A DNA stretch of 55,088 bases, taken from the NCBI GenBank assembly GCA_947363765.1, contig CANAQC010000006.1:1-55088 (forward strand), in the 5' to 3' direction. Both the position numbers and the translations under genes were made by a program. Origin of the DNA: an uncultured Clostridium sp. GTDB lineage: Bacteria; Bacillota; Clostridia; TANB77; CAG-508. Below, in pieces: positions 7,536 through 16,846 of the stretch. Numbering within the stretch: the first letter of the stretch is position 1; every line of letters starts with the position of its first letter. Under the pieces are notes generated by a model. The model worked only from the letters and a program-made list of their open reading frames with translations, searched no databases and was not told where the DNA came from.

Positions 7536-8726
7536 TTATAATGATAATGGAACTTCTTTATGAATACTTTTTATAAATTCTCTATATCTTATTTTTGGAT
7601 TTTTTCCATCATCTTTTTTTAACTGTTGTCTGAAATTTTGATAACAATCGCATTTTAAATGTGTTGTATCTTCAAACAATATATCTAATATTTTCTTTCT
7701 TTGATTCCTATCAAATGTTCCATTTATATTTTTAAAAAAATTAATAATTAAATCTTTACATTCTGGACAAGTATAACAAGTTTCTTCAGTTATATATGGA
7801 TCTTCTTTTTCCCCAAACCATGAAAAAGTAATTAAATTTTCAATATCTTCATCTTCTAAAATTTTACTTGTTGTTTCGACTAACCCCCATGGATTTGCTA
7901 ATTTATAAATTCCTTTTTTATACATATATTCCATAATAGTATTTTCCTTTATACTCATTAAAAATAAAACTATATCTGCTTTAGAAAAATTTATAGAAAT
8001 ATTTTTTACTGATTGTACTACTGACTGAATTCTTTCTTGTTCACTCATAAAGGGGAATCCATAAATCAAATTAATATCTAATCCAATTCCATACTTATTC
8101 AACATATTATATATGTCTTTTAATTTATCATTTTGGACTCCAATCTTATTTATTAATTTCCTATTTTCTGGATTCATATCTTCAATTCCTATTTCAAATC
8201 CAATATATTTTTTACTTTTATTAACTGCATTTATATAACTAACTAATTCTTCATCAATTTGAGTTAAATGTGTTTCAATTAATATAGTCTTAAATTTTGA
8301 ATGTTCTATAGCTAATTCTAATATTGTTTTTAATATATTTCTATTAAATTCTTTTGGATCTGTTATACTTCCAAGTGATTCCAATACAAGAACATCACCT
8401 TGTTGCTTTTTAATCTCTCTTTTAAATGCTTTAATATATTGATTTGGTGTAATTAAACATTCATCTGCTACTCCATAATTACAATTCCAACAAGAACCTA
8501 ATTTTTTCATTCTACACCCTAATGTTCTAAACTGAGCTTGTACTACTTTTCTATTTCCATATAAATTTGTTCTAATATGTACTATTAATTCATCATGTTT
8601 TCTGATGTTTTGAAAAGTTTTACTTTGAAGTTCTTTATCATATCTTCCTATTTTTTTTAATACTTCTTTCTCATTTTCTTCCACAGTATTAATTTTTATA
8701 TTATCTAAAAAACTTTCTTCGCTCAT
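7536..8726 (-). CDS. Radical SAM protein of the Elp3/RaSEA-like group
   Basis: About 396 residues from the ATG at 8726 (a GTG at 8738 would add four). The cluster-binding motif is C-x7-C-x2-C (GCRMKKLGSCWNCNYG, near residues 75-90), a spacing unlike the classic CX3CX2C and closer to the Elp3 and archaeosine-synthase-like families. Downstream are ESLGSITDP, GFEIGIEDMNPENRKLINK (S-adenosylmethionine and barrel regions), and a second cysteine set near the C-terminus (CYTCPEC and CDC), probably an auxiliary metal site. The start overlaps the end of the nitroreductase gene, so the two are co-translated. The substrate is unknown; nucleic acid or peptide modification is possible. Confidence 0.75.
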   Translation of the reverse strand: MSEESFLDNIKINTVEENEKEVLKKIGRYDKELQSKTFQNIRKHDELIVHIRTNLYGNRKVVQAQFRTLGCRMKKLGSCWNCNYGVADECLITPNQYIKAFKREIKKQQGDVLVLESLGSITDPKEFNRNILKTILELAIEHSKFKTILIETHLTQIDEELVSYINAVNKSKKYIGFEIGIEDMNPENRKLINKIGVQNDKLKDIYNMLNKYGIGLDINLIYGFPFMSEQERIQSVVQSVKNISINFSKADIVLFLMSIKENTIMEYMYKKGIYKLANPWGLVETTSKILEDEDIENLITFSWFGEKEDPYITEETCYTCPECKDLIINFFKNINGTFDRNQRKKILDILFEDTTHLKCDCYQNFRQQLKKDDGKNPKIRYREFIKSIHKEVPLSL

Positions 8727-9352
8727 TTTCTTCACCAATTATTAAATATTCCTTTTTATATCTTTTTTTTCTTATAGGATTTTTACTTTTATAGCCAAAA
8801 GCTACTCCACAAATTAATTCTTTATCATATAAACCTAAATACTTATTGATAACATCATCAACAAATAAAACATCACAAATCCATGTTGTATCTATTCCTA
8901 ATTCAGTAGCTTTTAATATCATATGTTCAATCGCTGCACCACAAGATAATACATCTGCTTTTATTCTATCAAAATAGTAGTCATGCATTACAACCATATT
9001 TTCAATATCTTTTCCATCTAATAATTTTTTTGAATTAGTTATTTTATCTATATGATTACAATCCCACTTATCACTATATACTAAAATACAATTTCCGTAC
9101 TTGTCTAATTAGATTTCCACTTCTTTTTATTGTTGTTACTAATCCTGTATTATTTACCCATTCTTCCATTTTATCTGCAATATAGTTCTTTTGTTCATCT
9201 GTTAATATGTAAAATCTCCATGGTTGCCTATTTTTTGCAGATGGTGCTATTATTGCACTATCTATTATCTTATTTATATCACCATTACTAACTTTTTTAT
9301 TTGTATAATTTAGAGTAGTAAGCCTTTTTTGTATTAACTCTGAAAATTGCAT
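8701..9352 (-). CDS. Nitroreductase family protein, read through a +1 CGG site
   Basis: An FMN-dependent oxidoreductase of 216 residues when one C (plus-strand G at 9097) is skipped. Before the site: QKRLTTLNYTNKKV and IIDSAIIAPSAKNRQPWRF, the nitroreductase FMN-binding start. The site reads GTA-(C)-GGA and restores LIRQVGNCILVYSDKW (Gly86). After it come SCGAAIEHMILKATELGIDTTWICD and GVAFGYKS, the FMN loop and dimer helix. Without the skip the frame stops eight codons later. The start ATG at 9352 has a GGAGG site; an ATG 15 bases upstream overlaps that site and is unlikely. It overlaps the radical SAM gene. The substrate is unknown. Confidence 0.85.
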
Positions 9353-9564
9353 ATATAATTCCTCCATATATATTATAATTATATATGTCTTCTTTTTCTT
9401 AATTTTTCTAATACCAAAAAAATTGGTCTTTTAACACTACACAAATACAATGGTCTATCCATCTATTACTTGGATTTGTTCTGTTTCAAATCTTTCTTAA
9501 TTTGAATATTTTTTAATAGCAATTGCAACAAATCTCTAAATTACTTTTAATAACAAGCAATGAA

Positions 9565-10446
9565 CTATCTATTTACTCCTTCATCTAAAATTCCATATAC
9601 CATTGCTATGTCAGTTGGAACTATATATTCTGCTCCTATTTCTTCTGCAACTACTAATGCAAAAGCACTCATTGCTCTTGTAGCATACCACCAATTTGGG
9701 TCATTTACTCTTTGTCTTATTTCGTCTAAAGAAATTGATTTATAATATCTCTCAGTTTCACTTTTCCTTGTTTCTATATCCATCATAATTGGAGATGCTA
9801 CATCTTCATATAAAGTATTCTCTTCATATTTTATTCCAGAGTATCTTGCAAACTTTTCATGTCCTCCACCTGCTAATATTAGTATATCAGCTTTTTCTTT
9901 TGGTAAATTTAATCTTTCTTTTATGAATTTTTTTACTGTTTCAAGATTATTTGTTGCAAAGTCTTCTGCTAAATCTGGAAATTCTTGCATTACATCAATA
10001 ACTCCAATTTTTGTATTAGTACTTTCCTTTATTCCATTATCATAAATTGCAATTTCAGTAGAGCCACCTCCACCTATAAATACACATACTTTATTTTTTA
10101 CAAACCTAGTCGTTCCAAAAACTGTTAACTCATTTTCTTTTTCTTGAGAAATAATATTAAATTCGTATCCTGTTTCATTTTTGAATCTATTTAGAAACTC
10201 TTTTCTCTCTGTATCATTTAAAGTTCTAAAAATACTTGTACCACAAACATATATATCTTGTGAAATACATTTTAAATCATTTATGCTTGAAATTAATTCT
10301 ACAATATCACTTTCTCTTAATTTTTTATCTTCATTATAATTCTTTTTGAATTGTATTGTTTTGCCTTCTAATTTTTCTATATGATCACCATCAAACTTGT
10401 GAACTTTAGTACAAGTTGAACCAACTTCTACGATTATTTTATTCAT
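9565..10446 (-). CDS. Ppx/GppA-like phosphatase family protein
   Basis: A 293-residue protein of the actin-like ATPase fold. The N-terminal phosphate loop is IIVEVGSTCTKVHKF. The second phosphate loop is CVFIGGGGSTEIAIYD (about residues 120-136), and an ILAGGGHEKFARYSG adenosine-type motif follows. Exopolyphosphatase and pppGpp phosphohydrolase (Ppx/GppA) families share these loops, so it may act on polyphosphate or a signalling nucleotide. No helical C-terminal domain of full-length Ppx is present. The start ATG at 10446 is clear. It stands alone, 200 bases from the nitroreductase start. Confidence 0.75.
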   Translation of the reverse strand: MNKIIVEVGSTCTKVHKFDGDHIEKLEGKTIQFKKNYNEDKKLRESDIVELISSINDLKCISQDIYVCGTSIFRTLNDTERKEFLNRFKNETGYEFNIISQEKENELTVFGTTRFVKNKVCVFIGGGGSTEIAIYDNGIKESTNTKIGVIDVMQEFPDLAEDFATNNLETVKKFIKERLNLPKEKADILILAGGGHEKFARYSGIKYEENTLYEDVASPIMMDIETRKSETERYYKSISLDEIRQRVNDPNWWYATRAMSAFALVVAEEIGAEYIVPTDIAMVYGILDEGVNR

Positions 10447-10609
10447 ATTTACCTCTAACTTCCCTTATTTTTTCATATCATATATTAATAAGTATATTTT
10501 AACTATCTCTTTTAATTATTCATCTATATACGCTATTTACTATTTATAGTGTATAAAAGTTTTCCTTAATATTTATTTATTAATTATAGTCTTATTTTAA
10601 AAATAAAAG

Positions 10610-11537
10610 TTAATTATCTAATATCTTATCTAACCAATTAAATATAACATAATACACTTCATCTCGATTTATTTCATTTAAAAGTTCATGTCTTGCATCT
10701 TTAAATAAACGTATATCTACTTGTTCTAATCCTGCTTTTTCTAACATATGCATTACCCTAATAACCCCTCTTCCCATTGCTCCTACTGGATCTTTATCTC
10801 CTGAAATAAGCAAGATTGGAATATGGTTTGTTTTGTTAATATTTTTTTGTTTAGATAAATAATAGGTTCCTCTTAATAAATTTAAATATCCATTAGTCGT
10901 AAAATTGATACCACATTTTGAATCTTTTTTATATTTATCAACTTCTTGTTCATCTCTTGTCGTCCAATCAGCATTGGTACGATTTGGCTTGAACTTTTTA
11001 TTAAAAGAACCGTGTCACAAGATATTCTAGTAGTTTACTACGATATCGTTCTCCTTTTATAAACATAATTAGTTTTGTTAGCATTTGTCCTACAAGTAGT
11101 CCCATTTTTTGCCCACTTGTTCCAGAAAGAATTACCCCTGCTAAATTGTCTTGGTATTTTGTTAAATATGTTCGTACTACAAGTGAACCCATACTATGGC
11201 CAAAAATAAAATATTGTAATTTTGGATATTGTCTTGCTATTTTATTTTGCAAAATATGAACATCTTCAGCTAAATGATTCCACCCATCTTTTTTAGCAAA
11301 ATAACCAAAGTCATCTTCTTTTTTAGCAGTATTTCCATGTCCTAAATGGTCATGTCCAACTACAATATAACCTTGACTTGAAAGAATTTGTGCAAAGTTT
11401 TCATAACGCCCTATATGTTCTTCCATACCATGTACTAATTGTACAATTCCTCTATAATTATCTAATTTATCATCTTTCCATATTTTTGCATATATTTCTT
11501 CTTTTGTAGAAGATGTAAAATAAAAACTTTTTTGCAT
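10610..11537 (-). CDS. Alpha/beta hydrolase (monoacylglycerol lipase-like), read through a +1 CGG site
   Basis: A 308-residue serine hydrolase when plus-strand G 11012 is skipped. The first part has VQLVHGMEEHIGRY (oxyanion HG), GHDHLGHGNT, and the nucleophile elbow FGHSMGSLV. The site reads ACA-(C)-GGT, giving YLVTGSFNKKF with Gly176; the 0 frame ends four codons later. The second part carries LLISGDKDPVGAMG (catalytic Asp) and DARHELLNE (catalytic His). The complete Ser-Asp-His triad thus exists only if the frame changes. It resembles lysophospholipase/monoglyceride lipase (Hydrolase_4). It is probably monocistronic. Confidence 0.85.
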
Positions 11538-11656
11538 ATATTTCGCCCTTTCTTGTTTTTCTTTATTATATACTACTTAAAAAAAGATATCAAATTTTTT
11601 CTTTTACTACTGTATAATTAATGGCAGTTAGTAATACTAACTGCCATTAAAATTCT

Positions 11657-12236
11657 TTATTCTTCTACATATGCTTTTGATGTTAGGGCATCTTCTAATT
11701 CTTTTACTTTTCTTAATAACGAATAAAATAATGGTCCCATTATATAATTGATATGCTTTATCTGATTTATAAAACTCATATTAAATCCCTTTGCTATAAG
11801 ACTATATCGTATATTTTCTATTTCTTTTTTAATAATAGGAATAAATGTAATAGAAAGACTTATCATAATCCCAATATTATTTATATTAACTCCAAACCAT
11901 TTTAATGGATATAAGAGTTTTTGAACGGCTTTTGCCATTTGCATTGCCGTTGTAGTTTTTCCAAATATATAAGTTATATGGCAAACCATTATAAGACGGA
12001 CTCCAATTTTAATTGCATCCATAATTTCCATGACAAATACATCAATCACTACCGTAAATAAAATAAATGGCATTAATTTTCCTATTGTTTTTATTGCATC
12101 TGTTAGTGATATATGAGCTATACCGTGCTAATATTGTTTGAATAATAAAAACTAATATCAATATCCTTATATCATAAATAAAAAATATGCTAATGGTATA
12201 AATAAAAAATGCAATAAATTTAAGTATTGTTTTCAT
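11657..12236 (-). CDS. ecfT: ECF transporter transmembrane subunit EcfT, read through a +1 CGG site
   Basis: A 192-residue membrane scaffold of an energy-coupling factor transporter when plus-strand G 12125 is skipped. The site reads GCA-(C)-GGT and gives QTILAGIAHISLTDAIKTIG (Gly38), a normal helix-loop of EcfT. Later parts include four or five membrane helices and the two coupling-helix signatures, here SLIAKGF and ALTSKAY, which contact the ATPases. The start ATG at 12236 overlaps the end of ecfA by 17 bases, with AGAGGAA ahead. It is the last gene of the folate operon. A hairpin at 11620-11650 follows but lacks a T tract. Confidence 0.9.
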
Positions 12237-13061
12237 TTTTATTCCTCTCTCTATATTTCTCTACTAACTTTTGAACCAATTCTTTCATTGTCCAATCTTT
12301 TAAATCAATTTGAATATTTTGCTGTTTTAAATCTCGAAGTAAAGTAATTACTTCTGGTATTTTAATTCCACTTTTTTCAATTTCTTCTATATGTTCTAAT
12401 ATATCTTGTTTTTCGAATGTTGTTTTAAGTTTGCCATCTTCTATTACCCAAATAATATCTGATAATAAGACTTCATCTATAATATTAGTAATATAAATAA
12501 TGGCATATCCTTCTTTTTTTAATTGCTTAATAATATTATAAATCTCCTCTTTTCCCTTTGGATCTAACATTGCTGTTGGTTCATCTAGTACAATATACTT
12601 TGTTTGCATAGCAAGAATTGATGCAATTGTTAATCGTTGTTTTTGACCTAAAGAAAGAGTATAAGCTTCTTTCTTTTCTTTTCCTTCTAATCCTACCTTT
12701 TTTAATGCTTCTCTTGTTTTAGCTTCTATATCTCCCATATTTAAATTTTCTAGACCAAATCGTATTTCATCTTCTACAGAATTAAAAATAATTTGATTTT
12801 CTGGATTCTGAAATACAATTCCTACTTGTTTACGAATTTCTAAAAAGTTTTCTTTTTTTTTCGTATCTTTTCCTTCAATTAAAACTTGTCCTTTTGTAGG
12901 TTTTACAATACCTGCAATTAACTTGGCAAGGGTTGATTTTCCGTGAACCATTTTTTCCAACTATACAAATAAATTGTCCGTGGTTTTATTATTTTGTTAA
13001 CATTTTGGATAATGGTATGTTTTTTTTCATATCCATAAATTATGTCTTTTAATTCAATCAT
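12220..13061 (-). CDS. ecfA: ECF transporter ATP-binding subunit EcfA, two +1 CGG sites
   Basis: A 279-residue ABC ATPase reconstructed by skipping plus-strand G at 12980 and 12943. The first site (CCA-(C)-GGA) restores IIKPGQFICIVG (Gly28), and the second (TCA-(C)-GGA) restores the Walker A GKNGSGKST (Gly40). Downstream are the Q-loop FQNPENQI, signature TLSLGQKQR, Walker B YIVLDEPTA and a switch residue at ITNIID, where the usual His is replaced. The two sites are only 37 bases apart, inside the nucleotide-binding loop. The start ATG at 13061 follows AAGAAGGA. It is the single ATPase gene in the operon, so a homodimer or a partner elsewhere is needed. Confidence 0.92.
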
Positions 13062-13108
13062 AGTATTTATCCTTCTTACAATATTTATTTTACTGTATAT
13101 TATACTTT

Positions 13109-14392
13109 CTACTTTTCTAAATTTTCTAATACTTCTTTATAGGTATAAAAACTTCCTATAATAAAAATAACTCTATCTTGGTATTCTGTTTTGCATTGTT
13201 TTAATGCATCTTCTAATGAATTCATTTGTAAATTATATTTTCTATATTGTATTGCTTCTTGGTATAAAACTTCCTTTGGCACATAACATTTTACTTCATC
13301 TTGCTCTTTTGTTCCGTCTGTGAAAATAAAAATTGACTCTTTATCCTCCATTAGTTCTTTTATTATGGTTTTATAATCTTTAGTTTTCAAAATAGAAAAC
13401 ACATATACCTTTTTGGTTTCTTTATATTGCTGATGAATAGTTTTTTTTAAATTGCGTATTGCTTCTTCATTATGACCCCCATCAAATATCATTGTTGGAT
13501 GATGATAAATTACTTCAAATCTTGCTTTGTGTACTGTGTTTTTTAATCCATTTTCTATATCTTTTTCTGAAATAAGATATCCTTTTTTTTGTAGTACCTT
13601 TATTGCTTCTAATACAATACAAGCATTTCCAATTTGTTTCATTCCCTTTAAATTGATTGTAACCTTTTTTTCATCTTTATAATCAAAAACTTGATATTCA
13701 TTTTGATAAGATACATTTGACCAATCTTCTTTTTGTATAAGATGTAGTCGATTCTTTTTTTCTTTGCAAGTTTGTTTTATAATATTATCAATACTTGGTT
13801 CTTGGCTAATAAATATAGTTTCTGAATTTTCTTTAATAATACCAGCTTTCTGAATTGCAATTTTTTCTAATGTATTTCCTAAAATATCCATATGGTCATA
13901 ACCAATTGACGTAATAACAGATAATATTGGACTTACAATATTTGTACAATCTAAAAGTCCTCCTAAACCTGTTTCTAAAACTACAATATCACACTTATTT
14001 TTTACGAAATATAATAATGACATCGCTGTTTCTATTTCAAATAATGTAACTGGTACTTCATGTTCTTTATTATACTTATCAACAAGTGGTTTCATTAGAT
14101 TTGTTAATTCTTCTAATTCTTCATCTAAAATTTCTTTATGATTTATACGAATTCTTTCATTAAATCTAACAATATGTGGAGACATAAATTCTCCTACTTT
14201 ATAGTGTGCTTGTTCTATAACAGTAGATAACATTTCTACAACACTACCTTTTCCATTTGTCCCTGCTATATGAACAATTTGCAATTTTTTTTCTGGATGG
14301 TCTAATTCTTCCATAAAATACTTCATTGCATCTAGTGTTGGACCTTTTGTTCCTTTGTAAAATGTAGATAAGTAATCTTTAGTCGTTTTCAT
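13109..14392 (-). CDS. folC: Folylpolyglutamate synthase / dihydrofolate synthase
   Basis: A Mur-ligase-type enzyme of about 427 residues that adds glutamate to folates (and may join glutamate to dihydropteroate), trapping imported folate in the cell. Motifs: the ATP loop IVHIAGTNGKGSV (about 40-52), FMSPHIVRFNERI, VVLETGLGGLLDCTNI and SIGYDHMDILG. The C-terminal Mur domain has IFDGGHNEEAI. The start ATG at 14392 overlaps the end of folT by 14 bases and uses the AAGGAG inside folT, implying translational coupling. Its place in a transporter operon behind a tetrahydrofolate riboswitch supports a folate-retention role. Confidence 0.95.
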   Translation of the reverse strand: MKTTKDYLSTFYKGTKGPTLDAMKYFMEELDHPEKKLQIVHIAGTNGKGSVVEMLSTVIEQAHYKVGEFMSPHIVRFNERIRINHKEILDEELEELTNLMKPLVDKYNKEHEVPVTLFEIETAMSLLYFVKNKCDIVVLETGLGGLLDCTNIVSPILSVITSIGYDHMDILGNTLEKIAIQKAGIIKENSETIFISQEPSIDNIIKQTCKEKKNRLHLIQKEDWSNVSYQNEYQVFDYKDEKKVTINLKGMKQIGNACIVLEAIKVLQKKGYLISEKDIENGLKNTVHKARFEVIYHHPTMIFDGGHNEEAIRNLKKTIHQQYKETKKVYVFSILKTKDYKTIIKELMEDKESIFIFTDGTKEQDEVKCYVPKEVLYQEAIQYRKYNLQMNSLEDALKQCKTEYQDRVIFIIGSFYTYKEVLENLEK

Positions 14393-14927
14393 CACTTACT
14401 CCTTCATACAAATAACGATTCACAATTGGTCTTGTTAGCTTTTCTAAAAAGAATATTGTAATAATACGAATTGGGAACATAATAACTTGTGCTAGTACTC
14501 TTGTAGAAATTATTACAAAATATGCTTTACCATATAGCATATTTAACCAAATAGAAACAACAAAAATTTCCACAACACCTAATACTAACAAATTACTTAT
14601 TATTAGTTTAATAATGAATTGCTTATTACTAATTTCTTGTTCAGGCTTTTTATATAGAAAAATTCCGTAAATAAGTCCAACTAATCCTGCACTTAATGTA
14701 AAACCTGGAAAATATGTTCCAAATGGAAAAAGAATTGCTCCTATAAAGTCTCCAAGAGCTGCAATTAGTGTAGTATATTTAGGTCCTAACCAAATAGCTG
14801 CCATCATAACTGGTATAAAAGAAAAACTTAAAACCAATAAATTAGTTTTAATTGATACAAATCGGTTGAGTACAATTAGTAATGCAAGTAAAATTCCTGA
14901 TAAAATAATTTTTTTTAATTTTGACAT
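14379..14927 (-). CDS. folT: Folate-specific ECF transporter S component FolT
   Basis: A 182-residue integral membrane protein with six predicted helices. The characteristic beginning is SIKTNLLVLSFSFIPVMMAA, with the arginine-less folate-type loop, followed by WLGPKYTTLIAALGDFIGAILFPFG. This is the substrate-binding subunit that docks on EcfT/EcfA. The ATG at 14927 is the true start because AAGGAGGA lies 8 bases upstream; a longer reading from 14963 would cover that site. The tetrahydrofolate riboswitch directly upstream identifies the ligand. Confidence 0.9.
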   Translation of the reverse strand: MSKLKKIILSGILLALLIVLNRFVSIKTNLLVLSFSFIPVMMAAIWLGPKYTTLIAALGDFIGAILFPFGTYFPGFTLSAGLVGLIYGIFLYKKPEQEISNKQFIIKLIISNLLVLGVVEIFVVSIWLNMLYGKAYFVIISTRVLAQVIMFPIRIITIFFLEKLTRPIVNRYLYEGVSDEND

Positions 14928-14968
14928 AAAAAAATTCCTCCTTAAAATGTTTTTTCCGCACATTTAAA

Positions 14969-15000
14969 GAAGAAAAACGTTTTATAATATTCGTTTTCTT
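14969..15000 (-). terminator. Probable expression-platform terminator of the THF riboswitch
   Basis: On the minus strand AAGAAAACG (15000-14992) pairs with CGTTTTTCTT, followed by a CTTT stretch. It lies between the aptamer and the folT ribosome site, where a riboswitch terminator would sit. The T tract is interrupted by C, so it is moderate evidence. Confidence 0.5.
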
Positions 15001-15012
15001 AATTTAAATTAA

Positions 15013-15113
15013 AATAGCGGAATGCGAAAATAAATACGCAAAAGTTTCCCTTTTTGCCCTAGTAACAACTTCCCGTCTACTAGGTCTTAACGATTTATTT
15101 TCTACTCTATTTT
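15013..15113 (-). promoter_or_regulatory. Tetrahydrofolate (THF) riboswitch
   Basis: On the minus strand the aptamer begins AAATAGAGTAG and ends CATTCCGCTATTT, forming P1. A nine-pair P2 (AAAATAAAT with ATTTATTTT) follows. CGTTAAG, the P3 pair CCTAGTA/TACTAGG with the conserved GACGGGAAG loop, and a GCAAAA/TTTTGC hairpin complete the class I THF fold. It is directly upstream of folT. Ligand binding would shut down folate uptake genes when tetrahydrofolate is plentiful. The remaining part of the 14928-15433 gap is A/T-rich promoter region for the divergent kinase gene. Confidence 0.88.
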
Positions 15114-15433
15114 TAATAGATTATCTTTATCATACAACTTTTTTCATAGTTCGTCAATATGTATTTAAATTTTTCTTGACCAATCTATAATATAAAATAT
15201 TTTTTTAATGTATATATAATTTAAGTATGACCTATGTAAAAGTCTAGTATGTATAAAATAAATATAAGATTTTTTTATCTTTTTTCTTCCACTTTTCATA
15301 TGTTTCGACATTTTTTGCCTTGACAAGCTATAACTTATGAATTATATTGTTTAGGTCTTTTGGAAATACTTAGGTAATTTAGGTTTTTATTGGTTGAATT
15401 ATAAAAAATGTTATGGAGGTTGTTAAAATTATT

Positions 15434-16789
15434 ATGGAATTTTTACAAACACTATGGACCATATTAATTACATCAAACGAAAATTTAATTCATTTTATTA
15501 GTATCCCATTTACTTTTCTCGAAATATTTATTAATATGCTATTATTTACAACCATCTTAAATATTTCTAGTACTAAAAAACATACTCTTACATATATTGC
15601 GATTTGTTCTATTATAAATATTTTTTTAAATTTCCTCATTCCTAAATCATATAGCAATTTTTTGTTTTTAATTATTTATCCTATTTTACTTGTAACTATT
15701 TTCAAAATTAGTTTTATAAAAGCAATTATTGCAGAAATATTGCCATTATTTGCAATTACTATTGGAGAAATTATAATTATAAAAATATATCAAGTGCTTT
15801 TCCATATTGATGTAAATACAATTTGTTTCGTACCTATTTATAGAATAAGTAGTATTATTTTAATTTATTTACTTATATTTATTATCTATGCTATTTGTAA
15901 ACATTTTTCTATTAATATTACAATAACAGATTCTATGGATAAGAAAAACAAAATACTACTTATTATTAATTTATCTTTTGCTATTATTATCATTATAATT
16001 CAATCATTTTTATTTGATTTTTATAATGAAAATTTTCCTATTTTTATTACTTTGTTAGGAATATTTAGTTTACTTGCTTATCTTTTTACAAGTCTATATA
16101 GTATCAGTAGAACTACCAAACTACAAATAACTACTCAAAGCTTAGAAGAAGCAAAATTATATAATAAAGCTTTAAAAACCTTACATGATAAAGTAAGAGC
16201 CTTTAAACACGATTTTAGTAATATTGTTTTATCAATTGGCGGTTATATTGAAAGAAATGATATGAACGGTTTAAAAATTTATTATTCACAATTATTAGAA
16301 GACTGTCAAAAAGTTAATAGTTTATATGCTTTAAATCCTGAAGTAATTAATAATCCAGCTATTTATAGCTTAATTGCTTCTAAATATTATAAAACTGAAG
16401 TATTAGGCATTACTCTTAATTTAGAAGTTTTTTTAGATTTAAATAAATTAAATATGAAAATTTATGAATTTACTAGAATTTTAGGTATTTTAATTGATAA
16501 TGCAATTGAAGCAAGTAAAGACTGTCCTGATAAAAGAATTAATATTGAGATTAGAAAAGATTTTAAAGTAAATAGGCAAATTTTACTAATAGAAAATACT
16601 TATAAAGAAAAAGATATTAATATTGACAAAATCTTTACAAAAGGATATTCTACAAAACCTAATAATACTGGACTTGGATTATGGGAAGTTAGAGAAATAT
16701 TAAAAAAGAATAAAAATTTAAATTTATATACTACTAAAGATAATATCTATTTTAAGCAACAATTAGAAATCTATCCAAATAAAATGTAA
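15434..16789 (+). CDS. AgrC-like membrane sensor histidine kinase (GHKL type)
   Basis: About 451 residues. The first 210 or so hold six to seven membrane helices. The phosphoacceptor region is VRAFKHDFSNIV with His near 261, followed by a C-terminal ATPase domain with the N-box GILIDNAIEAS and the G-box NTGLGLWEV. This is the layout of quorum-sensing peptide receptors such as AgrC. No response regulator, AgrB or AgrD gene is visible nearby, so the partner must be elsewhere. The ATG at 15434 lies 14 bases after GGAGG; the ATG at 15413 would contain that site. It carries no in-frame CGG. Confidence 0.85.
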   Translation: MEFLQTLWTILITSNENLIHFISIPFTFLEIFINMLLFTTILNISSTKKHTLTYIAICSIINIFLNFLIPKSYSNFLFLIIYPILLVTIFKISFIKAIIAEILPLFAITIGEIIIIKIYQVLFHIDVNTICFVPIYRISSIILIYLLIFIIYAICKHFSINITITDSMDKKNKILLIINLSFAIIIIIIQSFLFDFYNENFPIFITLLGIFSLLAYLFTSLYSISRTTKLQITTQSLEEAKLYNKALKTLHDKVRAFKHDFSNIVLSIGGYIERNDMNGLKIYYSQLLEDCQKVNSLYALNPEVINNPAIYSLIASKYYKTEVLGITLNLEVFLDLNKLNMKIYEFTRILGILIDNAIEASKDCPDKRINIEIRKDFKVNRQILLIENTYKEKDINIDKIFTKGYSTKPNNTGLGLWEVREILKKNKNLNLYTTKDNIYFKQQLEIYPNKM

Positions 16790-16798
16790 TTTAAATTT

Positions 16799-16836
16799 TA
16801 AAATACCTTTCTTTAATATAAAGAAAAGTATTTTAA
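16799..16836. terminator. Terminator between the kinase and the RluA-type gene
   Basis: An imperfect inverted repeat, AAAATACCTTTCTT against AAGAAAAGTATTTT, centred at about 16817, just past the kinase stop codon and ahead of the convergent gene end at 16847. Confidence 0.55.
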
Positions 16837-16846
16837 AACAAATATT

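Noticed and set aside
11620-11650. Terminator after ecfT
   Set aside because: A strong stem exists (AATGGCAGTTAGTA and complement), but no T tract follows on either strand, so I did not call it a terminator.
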